From the NCBI GenBank assembly GCA_019454045.1, contig SKCR01033665.1, positions 62,001-126,000 on the forward strand: a DNA stretch of 64,000 nt, in the 5' to 3' direction. This document shows, one piece after another, positions 11,770 through 22,945 of the stretch. The first letter of the stretch is position 1, and the number at the start of each line of letters is the position of its first letter. The translations under genes and the position numbers were made by a program. This stretch comes from Zanthoxylum bungeanum (Eukaryota; Streptophyta; Magnoliopsida; Sapindales; Rutaceae). The notes below the pieces were generated by a model that was given only the letters and a program-made list of their open reading frames with translations, was not told the DNA's origin and did not search any database.

Positions 11770-12267
11770 CACTTAAGATATACGTATCTCGTTTCATCCA
11801 AATTTGTATTTGAGCATGTTATAGTCTTTAGGTTATTCGTTTATTATTTAAAGCGTGGTTTAATTTAGTTTGTTATTTATTTGTTAAAGCATATTTAGGT
11901 TGTTCTTTATGCATGTTATTAGTTTATGATATGTTTGGATAATGATTTATACATGTTAATTTAATGGTTTAATATGCTCGTTGTGTTACATTGCGTGGAG
12001 TTATTTGGATGAAAGCATGTTAGATCTAAGTACCCTTGAGCATGATTATTGAGTATATTTGGTTGATTCATTGCACAAATTATATCATAACAAGTGACAT
12101 AAGTAAGGGACCATTCCGAACCCAACGGTTTGAGGTCTACCCTTGCGAGGGGTGAGTGCGGCCTTAAATCTTTGTCCCGGTTCACACAGGGTGGCGACTC
12201 CATTTTATTTCGTACTCCCAACTAGGCCACGAGCCTAGAATAGCGTCGTCAAGTTCTGTTGTCTACA

Positions 12268-12272
12268 AATAC
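12268..12272. repeat. Target site duplication AATAC, right of X copy b
   Basis: Pairs with 10159-10163. Confidence 0.85.
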
Positions 12273-12308
12273 ACATTGGCTTTATAAGTGCATTATGTTT
12301 TCCATTAC

Positions 12309-12397
12309 TATATCGGATGGAAACCCGAATGTAAATTCCATAGCTGATTCCGAATAGACGGTAATGTGGTCTGTACTCTGGATACAATTCCATGATC
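12309..12397. repeat. About 90-bp module shared by F1 and X, copy 3
   Basis: F1-type copy, only about 540 bp from the X-type copy at 11681-11769. Confidence 0.7.
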
Positions 12398-12610
12398 ATT
12401 GCAATTTATAACGCGCTTATATTAATTTAATAGTTTAATTAAAATTTATCTATTTGTCGAATTTTAAATTTTAAACTTGTTAGTGAACTAATATTTTAAG
12501 AGTTAAAAAAAATTAGGTCACTAAACCAAACTTAATTAAATTAGTTTAATTAAGTAAAATATTAGTCGAGACTAATGGGAATTAGTGAATAAAATTTTAA
12601 GAGTTAAAAT

Positions 12611-14412
12611 TATTGGGATATATGCCGTAGAGCATCATGTAATGTAAACGGTATTATATTTTATGAAATAAAATGATGCATTATTCATGTATCAAAGTGT
12701 TTGTTTAATATCGCATATTGTATATTATCATGTTTACCCTAAATTACTAATGTGCCTTCAGAATTAGTGTATGTGTGTCATACACATGAGGATTTATGTC
12801 TGAAGTTAGTAATCTAAATTAGTCTATGGAGAGCAAAACATCCGGGTACTTTATTTGTGATTTATCTATAGCTGTAGTCCATTCTATAATTGTATGGCAA
12901 CATTGATCTGGGATCATCCATGTGGAGACATGTGAATGTAGGTACCTTGTATGATGTGATCATATAGGATTGGATTCAGATAGAAATTTGTTTCTTATAA
13001 TTTCCGTTAAATAAAGAAATTCATTTAGATATACCAGATGGTTATATACGGATTGATCTTAATCCTGAGTGTACTACGAACTCCTGCATGGTAGGCTATG
13101 TTCTTTGATTTACAAAGGTGAGGTTGGTGTAGCAATCCTGACCAATAGCTACGTACTTTGGGGACATTGTTTGGAGTGTCGCTGGGGACGTTTTACATAG
13201 ATATGGAGTTCACTCCTTCTTACGAGAAGTAGATGAGTATCTTTCTTAAGGGTCGATTCGGTACTTGAACGGTTAGAGCGCTCAAGTAATTCTATTGCAA
13301 ATAGAAAGACTTGACATTCATAATGGCTAAGAATAAATCGTTCATTAGAGAATCAATGGTACTTAAGGTAAAAATAATTCAAGGGGTATAACAGACATAA
13401 TGACCCATCTTTAATTACGAGATACTCGTGAAGGGTCTAATCCTTATGTAATGACTATATCGATTGACACCGACGTGGTTCATCTTAATTTATCTATCAG
13501 CGGCAACGAGAGTGCAGCTTCCAGTTTTTAGTGGAATAATCTGGAGTTAATAATTCATAATATCTAATTAAGAGTTTATTTAATATTCCGAGATTATCGG
13601 GATACCCATTAAGGCACATCGCTCTCTCTTTTCCACCGTCTGCCGGTTTTTATGGCTTCGCCGCTGGCTACCGTTGGACGCAAGGTGGCCAGACGCTCCA
13701 CCTAGTGCTGTCGAGACGATCGACCGTGGACGATTGACGAGCTACTGCCCCAAATCATCAAAAGGAAGAAGATGGTTCGGGTGAGAGGATTGCAAAGATT
13801 ATGCCGTTTTTTACAATTTCTGAAAACTTCATGGTATTTATAGGAATATTTTTGGAAATTACGTTTTTGACCCGTAAAATTACAATTATGTCATTAACCT
13901 TGTCCTTCTTCGAAAATATATAAATTTGAGGCCCTTCTGCTCGTAATTTGGAAAAGTGTTCAACATAAAATTTATTCGTCTCGCAAAAATGAGTCTAGTG
14001 GTTTAACAATCAGCTCTATCGGAGTTCGTTCGCTATCATTATAGCCGAACTAACAAAATTTCTTCGTATAGAATAATATACATAAATCACATAAGCAGTT
14101 TTTTCGTGTCACGCGATTTCCAATGCAACAGATCTCTATTTTAAAATATTCCGAGATATATTTCCACACTTTAACTCTTTTTCGCTGATATAGTCTCATT
14201 CTGAGACCCGATCTGTAATACAAAATCTTCCAGGAGAGTTTCTGAATTTCTAGATATTACAATCTCGGGACTGAAATATTATTAAAAATAAAAAACAAAA
14301 AATCAGACTAGGGGCTGGCAGATTCGATCATCAGAGGGAAATGGCATAATTTTTTTAAGTCGATCCCGGTGCCTAAACCGCTTCTGCTACGTGAGGAAAA
14401 GCGTTTCCTACA
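12611..14412 (+). mobile_element. F1 LTR 2
   Basis: Uninterrupted 1.8-kb LTR. The start is TATTGGGATATATGCC (TG changed to TA). The end is TTTCCTACA, followed by ATTGGCATCAAGAGCAAGG. TATA-like box at 13917-13925. Serves as reference for the Copia-A insertion point in LTR 1. Confidence 0.8.
13917..13925 (+). promoter_or_regulatory. TATA-like box in F1 LTR 2
   Basis: TATATAAAT, conserved in all four F1 LTR copies. Confidence 0.4.
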
Positions 14413-14546
14413 ATTGGCATCAAGAGCAAGGTTGAAAAGTGTTATTAACCCTCATCTTTTTAATTAAAATTTCTGTTTTTAATGATTTATATGAGTTATA
14501 AATTGTTTGTATGCATGAAAGTTTGTTTTAGATTCATGTGATGAAT
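14413..14546 (+). mobile_element. F1 internal stub, broken at F2 junction
   Basis: Starts with the primer-site-like string. A stretch of about 35-40 bp present in the other copies is missing at 14516-14519, across an ATGAAAG-type microhomology. It stops at GATGAATA and passes without any LTR or target duplication into an F2 RT gene. Confidence 0.7.
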
Positions 14547-16040
14547 ACCAACCAAGTTTGGACACTGGTTGATGCACCAGAAGGCGTAAAGCCTATTGGT
14601 TGCAAATGGATTTTCAAGAAGAAGACCGACATGGATGGCAACGTACAAACGTACAAAGCTAGGCTTGTAGCGAATGGGTATCGTCAATGACATGGTGTCG
14701 ATTACGACGAAACTTTCTCACACGTTTCCATGATTAAATCCATTCGGATAATGATTGTTATTGCTGTATATTTTTATTACGAGATATGGCAGATGGACGT
14801 TAAAACCGCTTTCCTTAACGGAACCGTGTTGGAGGATGTTTATATGTAACAGCCTGACGATTTTGTCATGCCTAAACATGCAAACAAGGTTTGCAAGTTA
14901 AATCGGTCCATTTATGGACTGAAGCAAGCGTCGCGTTCTTGGAACCAACATTTTGATGAGATCATAAAAGAATATGATTTCGTTCAAAACGAAGATGATC
15001 CTTGTGTATACAAGAAGGTTAGTGGGAGCGCACTGACTTTCATTGTCCTTTATGTTGACGATGTATTGCTTATTGGCAATGACATTCCCATATTAACATC
15101 GGTGAAAGCTTGGCTTTCATTAAAATTCTCTATGAAAGATCTGGTTGAAGCAGCCTTTATTCTGGGAATAAAGATCTACCGGGATAGATCTAGAATGCTG
15201 CTTGGACTCTCCCAGAGAACGTACATTGACAAAGTGTTGAAGAGATTCAACATGGATCAGTCCAAGAGGGGACTGTTGCCAATGTCACATGGTGTCACTC
15301 TATCTAAGGACATGTGTCATAAAACCCAAGATGAGAGAGACAACATGAGTCGGATACCATTAACCTCGGCAGTCGAATCGATCATGTATGCCATGATATG
15401 TACGCGACCTGATGTCTCCTATGCTTTGGGCATGTGTAGTGGCTATCAGGCTGATCCAGGTGAAGGTCACTGGATAGTGGTTAAGAATATCCTTAAGTAT
15501 CTTAGACGAACTAAGGATGCTTTCTTAATCTATGGAGATAGAGAACTTGAGGTAACTGGGTATACCGATGCAAGTTCCCAAACCGATAAAGACGACTGTA
15601 AGTCGCAATCAGGGTACATGTTTTGTTTGAATAACGGAGCAGTGAGTTGGAAATCTTCCAAGCAAGAGACTGTTGCCGATTCAATAATAGAAGCGGAGTA
15701 TATCGCTGCAGCTGAAGCAGCAAAGGAGGCAGTTTGGATCCGAAAATTCCTAATTAGATTAGGAGTAGTTCCGTTAGCAGCTGAGCCCGTTCCATTGTAT
15801 TGTTACAATAACGGGGCTATAGCGCAGGCTAAGGAACCGCAGTCTCATCAAAGATCCAAGCATGTTCTTTGACGTTTCCATCTGATTCGTGAGATCATAC
15901 ATCGTGGCGATGTGAAGATCGAGAAGGTCTCATCAGAAGACAACATTGCAGATTCGCTGACGAAAGCCATTCCTCAGCAAAAGTTTGAGTGACATGTACA
16001 TATTTCAGGTGTTAGATGCTTGAGTGACTGGCTATAGGCC
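14547..16040 (+). pseudogene. F2 Copia pol 3' part: RT and RNase H (5'-truncated)
   Basis: Begins inside the Copia RT domain (RVT_2): TNQVWTLVDAPEGVKPIGC is recognisable. The longest frame is 14868-15872 (334 codons). It holds the RT active site LYVDDVLLIGND, the linker region and the Ty1/Copia RNase H (GYTDASSQTDKDD, then SIIEAEYIAAAEA). Role in an intact element: copying element RNA to DNA and degrading the RNA strand. In-frame stops are TGA at 14688-14690, TAA at 14847-14849 and TGA at 15870-15872. The first two have Arg (CGA) and Gln (CAA) in the sister copy at 54952 and about 55107, so they are C-to-T changes. After 15872 the frame continues as HLIREIIHRGDVKIEKV to the usual pol end. The 5' end is fused to F1. 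Confidence 0.85.
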
Positions 16041-16051
16041 AAGTAGGATAT
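16041..16051 (+). other. Polypurine tract of F2
   Basis: AAGTAGGATAT directly before the LTR, preceded by GACTGGCTATAGGCC. The better-kept version at 52286-52296 reads AAGTGGGAGAT. It primes plus-strand DNA synthesis. Confidence 0.65.
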
Positions 16052-17991
16052 TGTTGGACAATTATGACCCATAACGTCACTATTTGTAAAAGACATTGTG
16101 TTTTTGTACAAATTAGTTATGTAGCAATGGAAATTTCCTTTTATCATTTCGTAATTAGATTACTTAAATGTGTGAATGATGAAAGTCCTTATGATTAGTT
16201 CCTGATTGAGATGATATGAGACAGTATCAATCCACGACAGTTTAATAATTAAAGATCCCTAGTCATAGTATTATCGAGACTGGACATCGATAATGCGGAA
16301 TAGACTAGTATCGCACTTGTGCGTGTTATGGAAGCGTAACATGATAGTTCTCATATATTTAAGTATTGGATACTTATGCAAGTGTGGTAAGAGGTTGTGT
16401 TTTACCAATGGTACGAAAAACAGCTTCGCTCTGGATAGATCTCTCGGAATCCCATTGGTAGTATGACTATGTGTCTATGGGAGTTCGCGTTAGGGTATGT
16501 GTATTTAGTCTTAACCTGAGACTTGCATCGCTAGTACTTGCGACAATCAATACGCTTTGGTTTTGGTCGTCCAGGACTTTAACAGGTTCTGTGTACGCCT
16601 CTTCTGGGTTTATTGAGAATCGTAGTGTATTGGATGTGATGTCAAGACGGAAGTATCACTTCAGTCATATGGAGATGATGGTCACGCAGGGATACAGAAC
16701 TAGTTCTCTAAAAGGTTGCAACCGTCGGGATAATATGACTAGGTCATGATTATCCGATAATAAAGAGACTAGTTGCTAGTGATCCGATATATGCTTCGTA
16801 CGGGGCAGACACTATACCAGCCCCAGGCCTTGCATGTGACATCCGATACTGGATCACAAGACACGCAATACTACATATACTACGCCTGACATAGATTATT
16901 TATTCCATTAAGAATATTTCTGGAGAATTGGGTAGGCATGGCGCTTTGCTAGAAGCCAACCTTGTCTCATAAATCGGTAAGAACGTAGTACAAGGTACGT
17001 ACGTGTTCGGATAGTCCAACGACCGGATTTACTGCCGACATATCCAGGGATCTCTTGGGTCGCTTCTCGAAGATTCACCGATGACGTATGATTCGAACTT
17101 TATTAATCTGGGATTAATAGCGGAGAGACTTTATCTGGGATAAAGTACTCTTTGAAGAGAGAGAACGATTAATTTGGAATTAATCGATAAAATAATATAT
17201 CGATATATTATACGAAATTGGATTTCGACGCGGAATTAAAATTGGATTTTAATTCGGGCTAACCAGTTGATTTAGAATTAATTCACAAGCGACGTGAGTA
17301 GTAATTTTGCTAGGCATAATTATTTAATTAAATTTGATTTAATTACGTCGCGACGAAAGTTCGTTAATTCGGAATTAGCGAAACCGAGCCCGGAATGTGT
17401 TTGCGAGGCCACTTCAATTTTGAATCAAGTGCGGCCACAAGTCACATCGCGAGTCACATCACTTGTCACTTTAGTGATGGATGTCTAGTCACCTTTTTGG
17501 TGAGTGACATGCAATCACTATTCATGACATAAGTTGGTGAGAGCATTTATTGAAATTTTGGAGCCAAACCTTTGTTGACTTTTGGAAAGGATATACAAAA
17601 TTTTGGTAAATGAATTTTAAATAATGTTTTTATAAAACAAATTGCAAACAAAAGAAAAACACTCTCTCTCCCAAATCCTTGCCATTGCCGTGACTCTCCA
17701 AAGAGGAAAGGAAGCTTGATTTTCTTTCATCTTTTGCTAGCACAAACAAGGAATCGATACAAGGTGTTAGGGAAACCAATCTAAGAGCTTGGGATCCATT
17801 TAAAGCTTGGAGCTTGTTCAATATCATCAACAAAATCAACCTTGGCCGTGAGCTTCTACAAGAAATTTTTTTTTTTGTTGATCATCACATCCAAAGCCGT
17901 TCAATGTAAGTGTGTTTCCGCCACTTTTCTTTGCGTATTCATTCTATTTATGTGCTTAATATGATCTTGGGATTAAACTAGAAACCTAACA
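16052..17991 (+). repeat. F2 LTR, shared by two F2 copies in tandem
   Basis: Starts TGTTGGACAATTATGACCC and ends CCTAACA; 1.94 kb. Upstream is a polypurine tract and pol; downstream is a primer site and gag. It therefore acts as 3' LTR for the left F2 copy and 5' LTR for the right one, a product expected from unequal recombination between elements. Positions 17090-17290 are rich in short inverted repeats such as TTAATCTGGGATTAAT. Confidence 0.85.
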
Positions 17992-17992
17992 A

Positions 17993-18007
17993 TGGTATCA
18001 TTGAGCC
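17993..18007 (+). other. Primer binding site of F2-outer (tRNA-Met type)
   Basis: TGGTATCATTGAGCC one base after the LTR end, resembling the initiator-Met tRNA complement. The antisense relative has TGGTATCAAGAGC at 34260-34272. Confidence 0.7.
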
Positions 18008-20125
18008 ATTTTGAGCATGATGTAAAATTTGGGTAAATTGATTTTGAGCATGTTTTGACTAAATTACTTGTTTGAGCATGCTTATATATGGATGACTTGG
18101 AGTTATTTATGATCAATTTCATGAAAAATTAATTGGAGAGTTTGGTACCCTTATTAGTCATGGTATTTTTTGTTCCTTTGATCATTGGATGACTTGAAAC
18201 AATTGGGTAATGTTGATTTGAGATTCAATCGGATTGAAAACGAAATCGGACAAATAAAACCCACAAATGCCGTGAGTATAGAGCATGTAATAAGATGATT
18301 TTTTAAATCAATTATGTTGGACATAAGTTGAGTATAATAAGCATGATTAATGGATTAGATTAGTATTTTGGAAATGTTAATTTAATAGATTAATCATGGC
18401 TAAACACTTTGGTTTATTAAATTATGAATTTTGAAAATTGGAATTTAATAAATTGGGCTTGTAATTGTTGTATTTGGGCCTTATGGACTTGGTTGGGCCA
18501 AGTAGGTTTTGGCCAAATGGATTGGATCCATATTGGGCCTATATCATTCCATTAAGTCCAAATATAACAAATGGGCTTTAAATGTTTAATTGGGCCTAAT
18601 GGGCCAAAATTGATTTCTTGGCAAATACGGGTGATTCCTTACTTGGGCCTTGGTATTTGGGTTTGACCCATATTGACCAAAGCCCATGCCTTATGAAATC
18701 AATTGAAAGCCCATTGGACTTTTAATCAAACAACATTGGATGTTAATTGGGCTTTGAGACCTATTTAGATTAGATTTGGAATCTAAGTCGTTAAAGAGCA
18801 TTAAAAAGTGTAGATATTTAATTTGGAATTAAATAAATGAATTAGTATTGAATGTGAATTAAATTAGATTTAAAGTGTAGTTTGATATAATTCAAGAATT
18901 CGTACTTTGAGTACTTATTCTCAAACGAGTTGGACCCGCACAAAATCAAATCATTGTTTGAACATTGGATGATCACTAATATTCAAAGATTAATTAATTT
19001 GATTAGATTGATTGAATAACATGCTTGAATGAATACATGGATGTGATGAATGAATAGCGTATATCGGATAGATATTAGAAAGGAAATGGTAATTTTAGAA
19101 ATTATTGTAAATTTAGAATTTATAAATTGGACCTGCGTGTCCAGCCTTCTCTCTTTATTGATTCTTTGTATTCTCTTCTCACATAATTCCCCTCAATGTT
19201 AATGAGATTTCTATTATTATATTATGTAATTTGGTAGAAGTAGAATAGTGCTAGCCGGGGAGAGGAAAAAGAGTGATTTGTTCTAGGAACAAATTGTTAA
19301 ATATCCATCTGCATATCGTTATTAATTTACTTTCTGCGCCTTATTATGCTTTTAGAATGCATGCTTAAGGGTGTATGATGAGACCTAACAAAGATAATAA
19401 ATTGGTTGCCAATTTACGCGAAAATATCCTCAAAACATATTAAGCGTTTTCCTTCCATTGAGTGATTCTTACTCAAGATCCAAAATTTGCACTGGTTTGT
19501 TGGCCAAAGTCAAGACCTTTGTCAATTGCGGATGTGTTTGAATCATGAAAGCTTTGTTCCATATCGGTGTTTTGTCCAAGTTGTGATTTGTTGGCCAAAT
19601 TCAAGATCACGTCTTGTCCATAGACATTGATTACGAAACTTTCCAACGTCAATGGGTCCCGCTTAACTGGAATCATTAAGCTTGTTGTGCCAAAGTCAAG
19701 GATTAGTTGATTCAGAGGAAAAGTTTAGGAAAATATATTGGATATATTGTATATATGTTTCGGACTTGGAGGTCCACCTACCGGATCTAGGAATTGGATG
19801 AGATCCAATTGATCTTCGAGATCTACCTAGTTAAATATCATACAGCTTGTTGGCCAAAGTCAAGGTTGTGTGTTATTTAACGGGATCCTAGCCCACTAGG
19901 AAACTAGGTTTCCCGAGTACTCCACAGAGGGTTAGAGGCTCGCCGAAAAATAGTGGGAGGCTAGTATTGAATTTACAATTTCGTTCAAATACTTAGCTTT
20001 ACGCGCTTTCAAATTATTTCGTCAAAATTATTTTATTAGTTGGACTAATATTGTATTATTTTTCTTGTAACAGTTAGACTGTACCCTTACATTGTTAATT
20101 GGATAGTTAGACTATCGCAATTAAA
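18008..20125 (+). other. F2-outer leader with TTGGCCAAAGTCAAG repeats
   Basis: Two kilobases without a sense ORF. At 19490-19875 it holds several copies of TTGTTGGCCAAAGTCAAG or close variants. They are also present in the leaders of E- (32290-32700) and E+ (35740-36030). The complementary strand has a 67-codon open frame (19473-19676). A GGTTAGAGGCTCGCCGAAAAATAGTGGGAGG tract near 19929-19960 is conserved in all three leaders. Confidence 0.6.
19473..19676 (-). other. Antisense open frame in F2 leader
   Basis: 67 codons opposite the element's sense, beginning MIPVKRDPLTLESFVINV and ending KGLDFGQQTSANFGS. The E- leader has a frame of identical length with no indels (32520-32723), about three quarters identical. 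E+ has only its first part (35648-35830). The substitutions I can count do not strongly favour silent changes, and the other copies start with GTG rather than ATG. Coding status is doubtful. Confidence 0.25.
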
Positions 20126-20323
20126 ATGACTGGAAAGAACAGTGTCCGGGACATCATCATTGGCGATAATATCTTCAACGTCACTAACTTTTCCGATTGG
20201 GAGATGAATCTAAGGATAGTCCTTGGATCCGAGAGGCTGCTATATACTATAGAGAGACCTCTTGGGCCTAAGCCCAGATCTGATCAGTTGCTCGAGCTAG
20301 ATATTTGGAAGACACATAGTGAT
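20126..20323 (+). pseudogene. F2-outer gag, N-terminal part
   Basis: Starts at ATG 20126, just after the leader. It reads MTGKNSVRDIIIGDN, then NFSDWEMNLRIVLGSERLLY and a DQLLELDIWKTHSDC tract. This matches the N-terminal Gag region of Copia elements (DUF4219/UBN2), which builds the virus-like particle. The frame is cut at 20323 by an inverted F2 LTR; the sense resumes at 22293. Comparison with other Gag proteins suggests that some residues between the halves are also missing. Confidence 0.8.
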
Positions 20324-22292
20324 TGTTGGGTTTCTATTAGGTCCCAAGGATCAAATCAAGCAATGAAACACATGTATGAATACTCGTAAAAGCATGGCGG
20401 AATCATACTTACAACGATCGGCTTTTGCGACGCGAGGAACATCAAAATCTTCAAGCTTTTCCCTCCAAGGTTCTCGGCTTTGTGCTCCTTGTGCTCCTCC
20501 ATTTTCAGTCAAGCTCCATGGATGAATCTCCAAGCTCCAAGCTTTATTTGATGATTCCATGCTCATGAAAAAGATTCCCTATCACCTTAGGATGACTCTT
20601 TATATGCTAGCAATGACAAGATTTTCCACAAATCTTCCATCTTCCTTCTTATGGCTCTCGGTTTTGGAGAACAAAAAGAGAGAAATTGGCCGTAGGCCGT
20701 GAGATGCAAGAGAGAAGAGGGAGAGAGAGTGATGTCTTATTTTTGGTTTCAAAAACCTAATGAAAAACATATTCCAAAATTAGTCAAAAGCTTTTCCAAA
20801 AAGCTAAACAATTTTGGAGGCAAAAATGCATTAAATGCATTCAACAACCCACATCAACTATTCATATCAAAAGTGACTAGACATCACTTCACTCAAAGTG
20901 ATGTGAGTTCCTTCACTTGATTGACTAGTGATTTGACGCTTGATGTGACTTGTGGGCCGCACTTCAATTCGCATTGCGAGTGCGCCCGCAAACACTCCCG
21001 GGCTCGGGTTCCCTAATTTCAAACTAACGAATTAATTCTAAATTAACTCATTCGCCCGAATTAAATTCTAAATTTAATTCCGCGTCGAAATCCAATTTCG
21101 TATAATATATCGATTATATTATTTTATCGATTAATTCCAAATTAATCGTTCTCTCTCTCTTTAAATGATATTTTATCCTAGATAAAATATCTCCGCAATT
21201 AATCCCAGATTAATTTTCTCTCCCAACTAATTAATCCCAGATTAATAAAGTGTGAGTCATACGTCATCGGTGAATCTTCAGGAAGCGACCCATGAGATCC
21301 CCGGATATATTGGCAGTAAATCATGTCGTCGGACTATCCGAACATGTAAGTTCCTAGTACTACGTTTTTACTGATTTACAAGACATGGTTGGCCTCTAGC
21401 AAAGCATCATGCCTACCCAAATCTCCAGAAATATTCTTATTGGAATATGTGATCTATATCAGGCGTAGTATACGTAGTATTGCGTATTTCGATCCAGCAT
21501 CAGATGTCACGTGCTAGGCCTGGGGTAGGAAATGTGTCTGCCCCGTACGAATCACATATCGGATCTCTGGTAACTAGTCTCTATATCGGATAATCATGAC
21601 TTAGTCATATTATCCCGATGACTGCAGTACATAAGAGAACCAGTTCCGTATCCTACGTGATCATCATCTCCACTATGATTGGAGTGATACTTCCGTCTCA
21701 ACATCACACCCAATACACTACGATTCTCAATATACCCAGAAGAGGCGTACACAGAACCTGTTAAAGCCATGTACGACCTAAACCAAAGCATATTGATTGT
21801 CGCAAGTATTAGCGGTGCAAGTCTCAGGTAAAGACCAAAAACACCTACCCTGATTCAGACTTCCATAGACACATAGTCATACTACCAATGGAATTTCGAG
21901 GGGTCTATCCAGAGCGAAGTTGTTTTCCATACCATCGGTAAAACACAACCTCCTACTACACTTGCATGAGTATCCTATACCAAAATATATGAGAACTATG
22001 CCGTTATGCTCCCACAATGCGCACAAGTGTAATACTAGTCTATTCCGCATTATCGATGTCCAATCACGATAATACTACGACTAGGGATATTTAATGATTA
22101 AACCTTTATAGATTGATACTGTCTCATATCATCTCAATCCGGAACTAATCATAAGGACCTTTTATCATTTATACATCTTGTTAATCTAATTACAAATGAT
22201 AGAAGAGCAATTTCCTTTGTCACATAGTTAATATGTACAACAACACCATGATCTGTACAAATAGTGATGCTATGGGTCATAACTGTCCAATA
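20324..22292 (-). repeat. Solo F2 LTR, inverted, inside F2-outer gag
   Basis: Reverse complement of an F2 LTR: it begins TGTTGGGTTTCTATTAG (complement of the LTR 3' end) and ends GGGTCATAACTGTCCAATA. Length 1.97 kb. No internal sequence is attached. Flanks are GTGAT (20319-20323) and GTGTC (22293-22297), so the target duplication is degraded or absent. It splits the gag frame. Confidence 0.8.
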
Positions 22293-22945
22293 GTGTCCAA
22301 AAATATGAGTTACAGAAGAAGCTCTTCCGTGCTCGGATTTTGGAGGGTACATCTGTTGAACATCATATGACACAGATGATTACCGATATCGAGCAGCTTG
22401 GACAAATGGGGAATGTCTTTGAGATAGAGACCTCGATAGTTTTGATCTTGTAGTTTCTCCCCGACACTTGGAGTAGGTTCATCATGAACTACAATATGAT
22501 GAACCAAGAGCACACTCTTGGAGAGCTGATGTCCACGCTGCGAGGGGCAGAAAAGGAACTTCTTAAGGGCAAGAAGCGCGAGGCGCACTTCGCTTCTACA
22601 TCTCGGACTCCGAGGGTTGGGCCCAAGGCGACTGGAGGTATCAAGAAGAAGAAGAAAAAGAAGGGCAAAGGCAAAGCGTCAAAGGCTTCTGGGAAGCCTA
22701 AGGACAAGTATCATGATGTATGCCTCCAGTGCGGGAAGCGGGGTCACTGGAAGCGTGACTACCGCGAGTACAAGGCGCTCCAAAAAGAGATAAAGGCGGG
22801 TAAGACACCGGCCTCATGTATGTTTGTTATAGAAATAAACATGACTACTTCTAGCTTTAAAAATTGGATTTTTGATTCTGGTTGTTGTACTCACATTTGT
22901 ACTGATGTGCAGGATCTGAGGATTAGCAGGAGACTGGCTTCATGA
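22293..22945 (+). pseudogene. F2-outer gag C-terminus, zinc knuckle and protease start
   Basis: Gag continues (KLFRARILEGTSVEHHMTQM, then IEQLGQMG) with TAG at 22451-22453 where CAG is expected. A long open stretch from 22484 follows. A lysine-rich linker leads to the nucleocapsid knuckle CLQCGKRGHWKRDY (22721-22762). The fourth zinc ligand of the C-x2-C-x4-H-x4-C motif is Tyr (TAC, 22760-22762) instead of Cys. Next is the aspartic protease motif FDSG (DSG at 22874-22882). TGA at 22943-22945 ends the frame where relatives read on. The knuckle would bind element RNA; the protease would cut the polyprotein. Confidence 0.85.

Larger units (their letters stand above)
10164..12267 (+). mobile_element. 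X solo LTR, copy b
   Basis: 2.1 kb with TG...CA ends (TGTAGGCATTGC to GTTGTCTACA) and a perfect 5-bp target duplication, but no primer site, internal region or second LTR. It is best read as a solo LTR. A TATA box is at 10701, followed by an unusually C/A-rich, G-poor leader-like tract (about 10730-11450). Near the 3' end, at about 12180-12205, a GTGGCGACTCCA string recalls the Arg-tRNA primer site of Tat/Ogre Gypsy elements, but it lies inside the repeat, so lineage is uncertain. Contains the roughly 90-bp module shared with F1 at 11681-11769. Confidence 0.7.
9272..12610 (+). mobile_element. F1 internal region, copy b, carrying X insertion
   Basis: Starts with the tRNA-Met-like site just after LTR 1 and ends at LTR 2. 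It has no gag or pol. Apart from the X insert (10164-12267) it is about 1.2 kb, matching copies a and c. The CpG-rich stretch and the hairpin CGCTACTCAGAGTAGCG (9907-9923) are kept. F1 is therefore a non-autonomous element with large LTRs and a small interior. Confidence 0.75.

Noticed and set aside
20319..22297. GTGAT/GTGTC as a target duplication for the inverted solo LTR
   Set aside because: Only three of five bases agree, so the insertion is supported by LTR ends and the gag break, not by a duplication.
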